NCBI GenBank assembly: GCA_021783175.1
Contig: JAJXUF010000048.1
Location: 1-22,042, forward strand
Source of the DNA: Pseudomonadota bacterium
Lineage (GTDB): Bacteria; Pseudomonadota; Gammaproteobacteria; Acidiferrobacterales; UBA6901
Length of the DNA stretch: 22,042 nucleotides
Direction of reading: 5' to 3'
Below, one piece after another: positions 1 to 6,373 of this stretch (positions within the stretch are counted from its first letter, which is position 1; each line of letters begins with the position of its first letter). A program made the position numbers and the translations under genes. A model generated the notes under the pieces. It saw only the letters and a program-made list of their open reading frames with translations, was not told the DNA's origin and searched no databases.

Positions 1-42
1 AGCCACTGTCACTAGAGTTAGAGCAGAATTCGGGAGTAAAGC

Positions 43-270
43 ATGTCACGATTTTTCCGCCGCAAGAAGTTTTGCCGTTTTACCGCCGAGGGTGTCGTCG
101 AGATCGACTACAAGGATATCGCCACGCTCAAGAGTTATGTCACCGAGACCGGCAAGATCATCCCCAGCCGCAACACCGGCACCAAGGCCCATTATCAGCG
201 CCAGCTGACGCGCGCGGTCAAGCTTGCACGCTATCTGGCCCTCCTGCCGTACAGCGACAGCCACCGCTGA
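43..270 (+). CDS. rpsR: 30S ribosomal protein S18
   Basis: S18 is a small-subunit ribosomal protein that sits in the 30S platform and binds next to S6 on 16S rRNA. The 75-residue product has the usual S18 length and hallmarks: a basic N-terminus ([13 protein letters not shown]), then IDYKD and [18 protein letters not shown], and the conserved C-terminal block [23 protein letters not shown]. The start is supported by a GGGAG Shine-Dalgarno sequence at 32-36. It is the first gene of a plus-strand ribosomal/replication cluster, with rplI 48 bases downstream. In betaproteobacteria rpsF and priB normally lie just upstream; the 42 bases before the gene are too few to show them. The identification is secure. 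Confidence 0.98.
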   Translation: MSRFFRRKKFCRFTAEGVVEIDYKDIATLKSYVTETGKIIPSRNTGTKAHYQRQLTRAVKLARYLALLPYSDSHR

Positions 271-318
271 AGCCGTCTGCAGCGTAGCTAAACCCGCGCA
301 CAGCAAGAGGTCAAGAAA

Positions 319-768
319 ATGCAAGTGATACTTCTGGAAAAGATCCGTAATCTCGGCAACCTGGGTGACCAGGTTAACGTCCGCGCCGGCTTCGGCCGCA
401 ACTATCTCATTCCGCAACACAAGGCCGTCATCGCCACGCCGGAAAACAAGGCGGTGTTCGACGCGCGCCGTGCAGAGCTGGAGAGGTCCCAGTCCGATGC
501 GCTAGGTCGCGCGCAGGCACGTGCCCAGACCATGAATGGCGCCACGGTGCAGATCGCGAGCAAGGCTAGCGACGAAGGCAAACTCTTTGGTTCCGTCGGC
601 AGTGCCGACATCGCCACTGCCATGACTGATGCCGGTTTCGCGCTGGCGCGCGCTGAAGTCAATCTGCCAAACGGTCCGCTCAAGACCATCGGTGACCACG
701 AAGTGACGGTGACGCTGCATTCCGAAGTGGATGCCAAAATCATCGTGTCGGTCGTCGGAGAAGCTTAA
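319..768 (+). CDS. rplI: 50S ribosomal protein L9
   Basis: L9 binds domain V of 23S rRNA near the base of the L1 stalk and influences frame maintenance. The 149-residue protein has the normal length and two-domain plan. The N-terminal RNA-binding domain begins [21 protein letters not shown] and contains [15 protein letters not shown] long charged helix follows at about residues 40-75 ([22 protein letters not shown]). The C-terminal domain contains [12 protein letters not shown] and ends in the HSEV.AKI.V.V pattern. An AGAGG ribosome-binding sequence lies at 306-310. It is co-oriented with rpsR and dnaB, and a hairpin lies in the gap to dnaB. Confidence 0.98.
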   Translation: MQVILLEKIRNLGNLGDQVNVRAGFGRNYLIPQHKAVIATPENKAVFDARRAELERSQSDALGRAQARAQTMNGATVQIASKASDEGKLFGSVGSADIATAMTDAGFALARAEVNLPNGPLKTIGDHEVTVTLHSEVDAKIIVSVVGEA

Positions 769-780
769 AGTAATATAAAG

Positions 781-827
781 CAGGCCCGTGCCCGTGCTCC
801 GGCTACTTGGAGCGTAGGCCGGGCCTG
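781..827 (+). other. Stem-loop between rplI and dnaB
   Basis: CAGGCCCG (781-788) pairs with CGGGCCTG (820-827), and inside it GCTCC (796-800) pairs with GGAGC (809-813). This gives a stacked, interrupted hairpin just after the rplI stop codon. No U-run follows, so it is not a classical intrinsic terminator. It could act as a processing site or partial attenuator separating ribosomal-protein expression from dnaB. The outer arm ends on a GTG that could otherwise be taken as a dnaB start. Confidence 0.5.
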
Positions 828-865
828 TGTCCACTCCAAGTCGTAATTCTGTAGGGGGAGGGTCG

Positions 866-2257
866 ATGGAGGAACTGGCCTATTCGATGGGTAGCTCCGC
901 GGCCGTCACTGAAGCACTCCGCATTCCGCCCCAGTCCATAGAAGCCGAGCAGTCTGTGCTCGGTGGCCTCATGCTCGACAATCAGCGTTGGGACCAGGTC
1001 GCCGACCGCGTGTCGGCGGACGACTTCTACCGCAAGGAACACCGTCTCATTTTCCGCGCGGTGGCCACGCTGTGCGATGCCAATAGTCCGGCCGATGTTG
1101 TAACCGTATCCGAGTGGCTGGAGAAAAACGGAGAACTGGACGGCGCTGGCGGGCTTGCCTATCTCGGTACGCTTGCGAACAACACCCCGAGCGCAGCGAA
1201 TATCGTCGCCTATGCCGACATCGTGCGCGAGCGCGCAGTCATGCGCACCCTCATTCGCGTGGCCAATAATATCGGCAACAGCGCCTACAATCCGGAAGGG
1301 CGCAATGCGGCGGAACTCCTGGATTACGCGGAAAAGAATATCCTCGACATCAGTGAGCGCGGTTCGCACCGACGCGGCGGCTTCCAGCCGCTCAAGACGC
1401 TGCTCACAAGCGCAGTCGACCGCATCGATACGCTGTTCCGTTCCGAAAGCCCGATCACCGGTGTGCCCACCGGCTTCACCGATCTCGATGCCATGACTTC
1501 CGGTCTGCAGCCCGGCGACCTCGTTATTGTCGCTGGCAGGCCGTCAATGGGGAAAACCAGTCTGGCGATGAATATAGCCGAAAATGCGGCGGTTGGCGCG
1601 AAGCTGCCGGTCGCGGTGTTCAGCATGGAAATGCCTGGCGAGCAGCTGGCCATGCGCCTGATGTCGTCACTCGGGCGCATCAATGCGCACAAGGTACGAA
1701 CCGGCAAGCTGGAAGATGACGACTGGCCGCGTCTCACCTCGGCCATCGGATTGCTGGCGGACGCCCCTATGTATATCGACGACACGCCGGCGCTGACACC
1801 GCTCGAGTTGCGCTCGCGCGCGCGTCGTCTCAAACGCGAGCATGGCCTGGGGATGATAGTTGTCGACTATCTGCAGCTCATGCAGTCGCCCGAGTCGGGC
1901 GAGAACCGCGCCACGGAAATTTCCAGCATCACGCGCTCGCTAAAAACGCTGGCCAAAGAATTGCACGTCCCGTTAATCGCCATGTCGCAGCTCAATCGCA
2001 GCCTGGAGCAGCGCCCGAATAAACGCCCGGTGATGTCGGATTTGCGCGAATCCGGCGCTATCGAACAAGATGCCGATGTCATCTTTTTCATCTACCGCGA
2101 TGAAGTGTACAACGAGGACAGCCAGGACAAGGGTACTGCCGAGATCATCATCGGCAAACAGCGCAATGGCCCTACCGGCAAGGTGCGTCTGACCTTCCTC
2201 GGCGAGTATACGCGCTTTGAAAACTTCGCCAGCGGCGGCTATGACGATCATTACTGA
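866..2257 (+). CDS. dnaB: Replicative DNA helicase DnaB
   Basis: DnaB is the hexameric 5'-3' helicase that unwinds DNA at the replication fork and recruits DnaG primase. The ~463-residue product shows the N-terminal primase-interacting domain (PPQSIEAEQSVLGGLMLDN, DDFYRKEHRLIF). A linker with a conserved glycine/threonine patch (GVPTGFTDLDAMTSGLQPGD) follows. The RecA-like motor has Walker A GRPSMGKTS with its lysine near residue 230, FSMEMP, a Walker B region VVDYLQLM, the SQLNR.LE.R..KRP..SDLRESG.IEQDAD block and the C-terminal KQRNGPTG. The start was placed at ATG 866 because a strong GGGGGAGGG purine tract precedes it. An in-frame GTG at 827 lies in a hairpin arm and would add 13 residues without homology. 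alr follows 26 bases downstream. Confidence 0.98.
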   Translation: MEELAYSMGSSAAVTEALRIPPQSIEAEQSVLGGLMLDNQRWDQVADRVSADDFYRKEHRLIFRAVATLCDANSPADVVTVSEWLEKNGELDGAGGLAYLGTLANNTPSAANIVAYADIVRERAVMRTLIRVANNIGNSAYNPEGRNAAELLDYAEKNILDISERGSHRRGGFQPLKTLLTSAVDRIDTLFRSESPITGVPTGFTDLDAMTSGLQPGDLVIVAGRPSMGKTSLAMNIAENAAVGAKLPVAVFSMEMPGEQLAMRLMSSLGRINAHKVRTGKLEDDDWPRLTSAIGLLADAPMYIDDTPALTPLELRSRARRLKREHGLGMIVVDYLQLMQSPESGENRATEISSITRSLKTLAKELHVPLIAMSQLNRSLEQRPNKRPVMSDLRESGAIEQDADVIFFIYRDEVYNEDSQDKGTAEIIIGKQRNGPTGKVRLTFLGEYTRFENFASGGYDDHY

Positions 2258-2283
2258 GTTGCGCCGGTGCGCACCAGGCTGTG

Positions 2284-3369
2284 ATGAGTAGACCGGCGCG
2301 CGCACGTCTGTCGGCTTCGGCCCTGCGGCACAATTTCAACCGCGTGCGCGAGCTCGCGCCAGATTCGAAAATCATGGCCGTCGTCAAAGCAAATGGCTAC
2401 GGCCATGGCCTGACCTGGGTAGGCAAGGTGCTGGCACAGGCGAGTGCCTTCGGTGTGGCCAGCGTGGAAGAGGGCGTTGAACTGCGCGCTGCGGGTATTA
2501 CCCAGCCGATCTGCCTGCTTGAAGGCTTTTTCCATGGCAGCGAACTGCCGCTGCTGGCACAACATCACCTGAGCAGTGTTGTGCACCACGAAAGCCAGGT
2601 GTGGGATCTGGAACACGCAAAAGAACTGGAGCCAATCGATGTATGGCTCAAAGTCGATACCGGCATGCATCGTATCGGTTTTTCCCCGCATCAGGCAGTT
2701 GCCATGGCCAACCGTTTGCGAGAAAGTCGTGCGGTCGGCGTGCTGCGACTCCTGTCGCACTTCGCCAATGCCGACAACAAGTTTGATGCCACCACGGGGT
2801 TTCAGATCCGCCGCTTCAATGAAATCGCCAGCGCCGTCGGCGGTGAACGCAGTATAGCGAATTCCGCCGGCGTGGTGGCCTGGCCGCACAGCCGGCTCGA
2901 GTGGGTGCGCCCCGGCATCATGCTGTACGGCAGCACGCCCATGATCGGACAGACCGCACTCGACATTCGTCTGCGCCCGGTCATGACGCTGGAGAGCGAG
3001 ATTATTGCGGTCAATCTGCGGCGCAAGGGCGAGGCGATTGGTTACGGCGGGGACTGGGTGTGTCCTGAGGATATGCTGGTTGGGGTTGTGGCCATAGGCT
3101 ATGGCGATGGCTATCCGCGGCATGCTCCCGCCGGCACGCCGCTATTGATCAATGGCAAGCGCGCTGCACTCATCGGGCGGGTATCGATGGACATGATCAC
3201 CGTGGACTTGCGCACGCAACCAAATGCCAAAATCGGCGATCCGGTAGTGCTGTGGGGAGAAGGCCTGCCAGTTGATGAGATCGCCGCGCGCTCCGGCACT
3301 ATTGGTTACGAACTCCTGTGCTGCGTTACCGCTCGCGTACCGCGCATAGAAGTCGCGGCCGAAGCGTAG
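2284..3369 (+). CDS. alr: Alanine racemase
   Basis: This is a PLP-dependent fold-III racemase that converts L-alanine to D-alanine for peptidoglycan. The ~361-residue length is normal. The cofactor lysine is in VVKANGYGHG (Lys35), and the second catalytic base, a tyrosine, is in AIGYGDGYPR (Tyr273). Other family blocks are WLKVDTGMHRIGF, SHFANAD, NSAGVVAWP, WVRPGIMLYG, GRVSMDM and GDPVVLWGEG. ATG 2284 was chosen over GTG 2281 because the AGG at 2276-2278 is only two bases from the GTG but five from the ATG. The gene sits between dnaB and radA with a four-base gap to radA, so the two are almost certainly co-transcribed. One alr copy cannot tell biosynthetic (alr) from catabolic (dadX) use, but the context favours the biosynthetic enzyme. 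Confidence 0.97.
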   Translation: MSRPARARLSASALRHNFNRVRELAPDSKIMAVVKANGYGHGLTWVGKVLAQASAFGVASVEEGVELRAAGITQPICLLEGFFHGSELPLLAQHHLSSVVHHESQVWDLEHAKELEPIDVWLKVDTGMHRIGFSPHQAVAMANRLRESRAVGVLRLLSHFANADNKFDATTGFQIRRFNEIASAVGGERSIANSAGVVAWPHSRLEWVRPGIMLYGSTPMIGQTALDIRLRPVMTLESEIIAVNLRRKGEAIGYGGDWVCPEDMLVGVVAIGYGDGYPRHAPAGTPLLINGKRAALIGRVSMDMITVDLRTQPNAKIGDPVVLWGEGLPVDEIAARSGTIGYELLCCVTARVPRIEVAAEA

Positions 3370-3373
3370 CATC

Positions 3374-4744
3374 ATGTCCAAAGCCAAAGCTGTATTCAGC
3401 TGCACGGAATGCGGGGCGCAATCACCGAAATGGACCGGGCAGTGTCCGGGTTGCGGTGCCTGGAATACTCTCATCGAAACGGTGGAACTCCCGTTGCCGG
3501 TGAGCGCACGCAACGCGCGTTTCAGTGCGCTCGCCGGCACCTCGGCTGTGCAGTCGCTCACGGCGGTATCGGCGGAAGCCGTTGCCCGTATCGGCAGCGG
3601 ACTTTCTGAACTCGACCGCGTGCTTGGTGGCGGCGGTATGGTCATCGGCTCGGTAGCGCTGATCGGTGGCGATCCGGGTATTGGAAAGTCGACGCTACTG
3701 CTGCAGGCACTGGCGGTTATCGGCCAGAATGCTCCCGTACTCTACGTCACCGGCGAGGAATCTGCGCAGCAGGTGGCATTGCGCGCGCGCCGCCTCGGCG
3801 TCCATGCCGACGCCGTGCGCTTGCTGGCGGAAAACCGCGTGGAAGCGATTATTGCCAGCGCCGAGAGCGAGAAACCGGCAGTCATGGTGGTCGACTCAAT
3901 CCAGACGATTTATACCGACATCCTGCAGTCGGCACCAGGCAGTGTGGCGCAGGTGCGCGAATCTGCAGCGCAGCTCGTGCGCTACGCCAAGCAGGCTGGG
4001 CTCGGGCTTTTTCTCGTGGGGCATGTCACTAAAGAAGGTGCGCTCGCGGGCCCGCGGGTGCTCGAACACATGGTCGACACGGTACTCTATTTCGAGGGCG
4101 ACAACTCCAGCCAATACCGCATCATTCGCGCAATCAAGAACCGCTTTGGGGCAGTCAACGAGATTGGCGTATTCGTCATGACCGAAACCGGACTACGCGA
4201 GGTGGGCAACCCATCAGCCATGTTCCTGAGCCGCCTGGGAGATGCCGTTTCGGGCAGCGTGGTTCTTGCAACACAGGAAGGTACGCGACCGCTGCTGGTG
4301 GAAGTGCAGGCTCTGGTCGATGAGAGTCACTCGTCCAATCCACGGCGTGTATGCGTAGGGCTCGACCAAAACCGCCTGGCAATGCTTCTTGCGGTGTTGC
4401 ACCGCCATGCGGGTATTGGCATGTATGATCAGGACGTATTCGTCAATGTCGTCGGTGGAGTGCGCGTGCTCGAGCCGGCAGCCGACCTGGCAGTGCTGAT
4501 CGCTGCCGTCTCCAGCATGCGCAACCGGCCACTCGGCAAGGATCTCATTGTGTTCGGCGAAGTGGGGCTGGCGGGGGAGGTGAGACCGGTGCAACGCGGC
4601 CAGGAACGCATTCGCGAGGCCGCCAAGCTCGGCTTCAAACGTGCCATATTGCCGGCAGCGAACATGCCGAAAAAGCCCGACCCCGGCATCGAGCTTTTTC
4701 CCGTGCGTCGGCTGGCCGAAGCGCTGGAAGTGATTGACTCGTGA
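3374..4744 (+). CDS. radA: DNA repair protein RadA
   Basis: RadA (Sms) is a RecA-related, DnaB-like ATPase that promotes branch migration of recombination intermediates. All diagnostic parts are visible in 456 residues. There is an N-terminal C4 zinc finger (Cys10, Cys13, Cys24, Cys27). Walker A is GGDPGIGKST with Lys105, followed by YVTGEES and a Walker B region VMVVDSIQT. The RadA-specific KNRFG motif is at residues 255-259. The C-terminal Lon-protease-like domain contains DQNRLAMLLAVLHRHAG, DVFVNVVGG and FGEVGLAGEVRPV. The start lies four bases after the alr stop with only a weak ribosome-binding sequence, which suggests translational coupling. The gene ends 54 bases from the convergent FHA gene. 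Confidence 0.98.
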   Translation: MSKAKAVFSCTECGAQSPKWTGQCPGCGAWNTLIETVELPLPVSARNARFSALAGTSAVQSLTAVSAEAVARIGSGLSELDRVLGGGGMVIGSVALIGGDPGIGKSTLLLQALAVIGQNAPVLYVTGEESAQQVALRARRLGVHADAVRLLAENRVEAIIASAESEKPAVMVVDSIQTIYTDILQSAPGSVAQVRESAAQLVRYAKQAGLGLFLVGHVTKEGALAGPRVLEHMVDTVLYFEGDNSSQYRIIRAIKNRFGAVNEIGVFVMTETGLREVGNPSAMFLSRLGDAVSGSVVLATQEGTRPLLVEVQALVDESHSSNPRRVCVGLDQNRLAMLLAVLHRHAGIGMYDQDVFVNVVGGVRVLEPAADLAVLIAAVSSMRNRPLGKDLIVFGEVGLAGEVRPVQRGQERIREAAKLGFKRAILPAANMPKKPDPGIELFPVRRLAEALEVIDS

Positions 4745-4757
4745 TTTCGCGATGCGG

Positions 4758-4788
4758 GCGGCGGGCGCTGTATGCTTCAGCCCGCCGC
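4758..4788. terminator. Candidate bidirectional terminator hairpin
   Basis: GCGGCGGGC (4758-4766) and GCCCGCCGC (4780-4788) form a nine-base-pair, all-GC stem with a 13-base loop. It lies in the 54-base gap between the convergent ends of radA and the FHA gene. A short T-rich stretch (TTATTT) follows on the plus strand about a dozen bases later. None is seen on the minus side, so efficiency is uncertain. Confidence 0.5.
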
Positions 4789-4798
4789 GCGCCCTGTG

Positions 4799-5503
4799 TT
4801 ATTTGAAATTGAACTGCATACGCGAACCGGCGATCTCGATGATGTCCCCGTGCTTCAGCTCTTCGCCGCGCGGGCCGACGGGGACGCCGTTGAGCTTGGG
4901 TTTCTGTGGCTCGCCGCCGGGCAGGATGGTATAGCTTCCATTCGCGTTGCGATTGATGGATCCGGCCATCTTGCCGGCGCGTCCGAGGTTGGTTACGGGC
5001 CGGGTGAGATCGATGCGCTTGCCGCTATTTGCTCCGCTCAACACGAAAATTGCTCCCGTCCGGGCGTCCTTCGGAGCGCTGGCTGTCGGGGCAGCTGTTG
5101 CGGCTGGGGCCGCAGCTGCAGCTGGCGGGGGTGCGCTTGCCGCTGGCGGTGTTTCGTGTTGGCGCGGCGGAGTAATGATCACGGTCTTGGCCAGGTTGTT
5201 GGCCGGTTTGGCGGCATTTTCGTTGACGTAGATAAGAGTATGCTTGCCGATCACGATCATGTCGCCATCAATCAGATGATGCTTGGCGATCTTCTTGTTA
5301 TTGACGAAGGTACCATTGGTGCTGTTCAGGTCCTGGATGAAGGTGTCATCCCCTATGGTGAACAGCGTGGCATGAGCGCCGCTGACCGCAAGGTTATCGA
5401 GCAGGATATCGCTGCCCGGACGGCGCCCGATTGCCATGTCTCCCTGCTTCAGTGGCATCTGGTCAATAACGACATCTTCGAACTTAATGATGAGCTTTGG
5501 CAT
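4799..5503 (-). CDS. Double FHA-domain protein
   Basis: This 234-residue protein is predicted to be cytoplasmic. Forkhead-associated domains bind phosphothreonine peptides, so it is likely the reader or scaffold for the kinase and phosphatase encoded just upstream. FHA domain 1 (about residues 1-95) has the usual pattern: AIGR (24-27), S41..H44, the DLNSTNGTFVNN turn (58-69) and L.DGD.I.IG. A low-complexity Ala/Pro linker (about 115-147) follows. FHA domain 2 (149-234) keeps LGR (173-175), LNGVPV (204-209) and L.HGD.IEI, but lacks an obvious S..H pair and may be degenerate. No signal peptide or membrane segment is seen. The start has an AGGA about eight bases upstream on the minus strand. It is the last gene of the three-gene operon, separated from the phosphatase by 66 bases that contain a hairpin. 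The exact partner is unknown. Confidence 0.85.
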   Translation of the reverse strand: MPKLIIKFEDVVIDQMPLKQGDMAIGRRPGSDILLDNLAVSGAHATLFTIGDDTFIQDLNSTNGTFVNNKKIAKHHLIDGDMIVIGKHTLIYVNENAAKPANNLAKTVIITPPRQHETPPAASAPPPAAAAAPAATAAPTASAPKDARTGAIFVLSGANSGKRIDLTRPVTNLGRAGKMAGSINRNANGSYTILPGGEPQKPKLNGVPVGPRGEELKHGDIIEIAGSRMQFNFK

Positions 5504-5521
5504 GTTTAGTATCCTGACGCG

Positions 5522-5545
5522 TGTCCGCCACGCCTGTGGCGGGCA
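5522..5545 (-). other. Hairpin between phosphatase and FHA genes
   Basis: CCGCCAC (5525-5531) pairs with GTGGCGG (5536-5542) around a four-base loop. The stem can be extended by two further pairs across one imperfect pair. It lies in the 66-base gap between two co-directional genes and has no U-run in the minus-strand direction. It may therefore tune relative expression or mRNA stability rather than end transcription. Confidence 0.4.
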
Positions 5546-5569
5546 TTGAATAAAGTCACGTTAAATTTG

Positions 5570-6373
5570 TCAAGCATCCACGTCTTTCGCCGCGGTCCTG
5601 GAACGTGAAAACTTCTTGCCGGCGCGCACCAATACGACAGTGACGTTATCCGGTCCGCCTTTGGAATTCACCTCGGTGACGATCTGGCGCCCGGCATCTT
5701 CCAAATTCTTCCCGAAAGTGCGCAGCAAAAGCTCAACATCCGAGTCTTCCAACACATCGCTCAATCCGTCGGAGCAGAGCAGGTAAAGATCCTCTTTTTC
5801 CACGCTTTGCTCGGCGACGTCCACCTGTACGCTCGGCTCCACGCCAAGCGCGCGTGTAACCAGATTCTTGTTGGCGGACGTGCGCGCCTCCTCGGGCGAT
5901 ATCAGTCCGCGGCGCAGCAATTCCTGCACCATTGAGTGATCCTCGGTCAACTGCGCGAGGTGCTCGTTGCGGTAGCGATAGATGCGCGAATCGCCAACAT
6001 GCGCGACGCACACCTTGCTGTCGTGAAACAGGGTCACCACGACGGTGGTCCCCATGCCGTTATACTCCGGCTTCGACTGCGAAGCTTCATAAATGGCAGT
6101 ATTTGCCTGGCGGATGGCGCTGATCAGCACGGCCGCTTCGGCGGACACTTCCATGCCGGGGGCGTCCTTCGCCGGAGGCGTCTCCAGGGCATCCTCGATG
6201 CAACGGCTTATAATATCGACGGCCATGGCGCTCGCGACCTCGCCAGCAAGATGTCCTCCCATGCCGTCAGCCAGCACGGCGAACCCGGTCTCGGGTTTCA
6301 GCATGAGCGCATCTTCATTGCGGTCGCGCATCATACCTGGATCCGTGACGCCGGTCATAACTAGACCGCTCAT
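5570..6373 (-). CDS. PP2C-family Ser/Thr phosphatase
   Basis: This is a metal-dependent protein phosphatase (PPM/PP2C, Stp/PrpC type) that removes phosphate from Ser/Thr, very likely reversing the kinase encoded just upstream. The ~267-residue protein shows the canonical motifs in order: RDRNED (16-21), LADGMGGHLAGE (Asp36 binds metal), VAHVGDSRIYRYR, LTEDHSMVQEL, LVTRALG, LYLLCSDGLSDVL and GGPDNVTVVLVRAG. It has no membrane segment, so it is predicted to be cytoplasmic. The start is ATG 6373. It overlaps the kinase stop in an ATGA tetranucleotide and is preceded by GGAGG at seven bases. A longer in-frame extension to 6412 lies inside the kinase gene and has no support. The overlap suggests translational coupling and a fixed kinase/phosphatase ratio. 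Confidence 0.95.
   Translation of the reverse strand: MSGLVMTGVTDPGMMRDRNEDALMLKPETGFAVLADGMGGHLAGEVASAMAVDIISRCIEDALETPPAKDAPGMEVSAEAAVLISAIRQANTAIYEASQSKPEYNGMGTTVVVTLFHDSKVCVAHVGDSRIYRYRNEHLAQLTEDHSMVQELLRRGLISPEEARTSANKNLVTRALGVEPSVQVDVAEQSVEKEDLYLLCSDGLSDVLEDSDVELLLRTFGKNLEDAGRQIVTEVNSKGGPDNVTVVLVRAGKKFSRSRTAAKDVDA

Noticed and set aside
827..865. Upstream GTG start for dnaB
   Set aside because: It lies in a hairpin arm, has no ribosome-binding sequence, and the added 13 residues do not match the family. ATG 866 has a strong purine tract.
2251..3123. Long open frame on the minus strand over alr
   Set aside because: It is the antisense shadow of a clearly conserved alanine racemase gene, shows no domain and has no expression signals.
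5070..5160. Repetitive GC-rich tract resembling a tandem repeat
   Set aside because: It encodes the Ala/Pro linker of the FHA protein; the repetition follows from biased amino-acid content.
4772..5509. Plus-strand open frame of 245 codons over the FHA gene
   Set aside because: It is antisense to an FHA protein with recognisable motifs; its own sequence is compositionally biased (Cys/Trp/Arg rich) and matches nothing.
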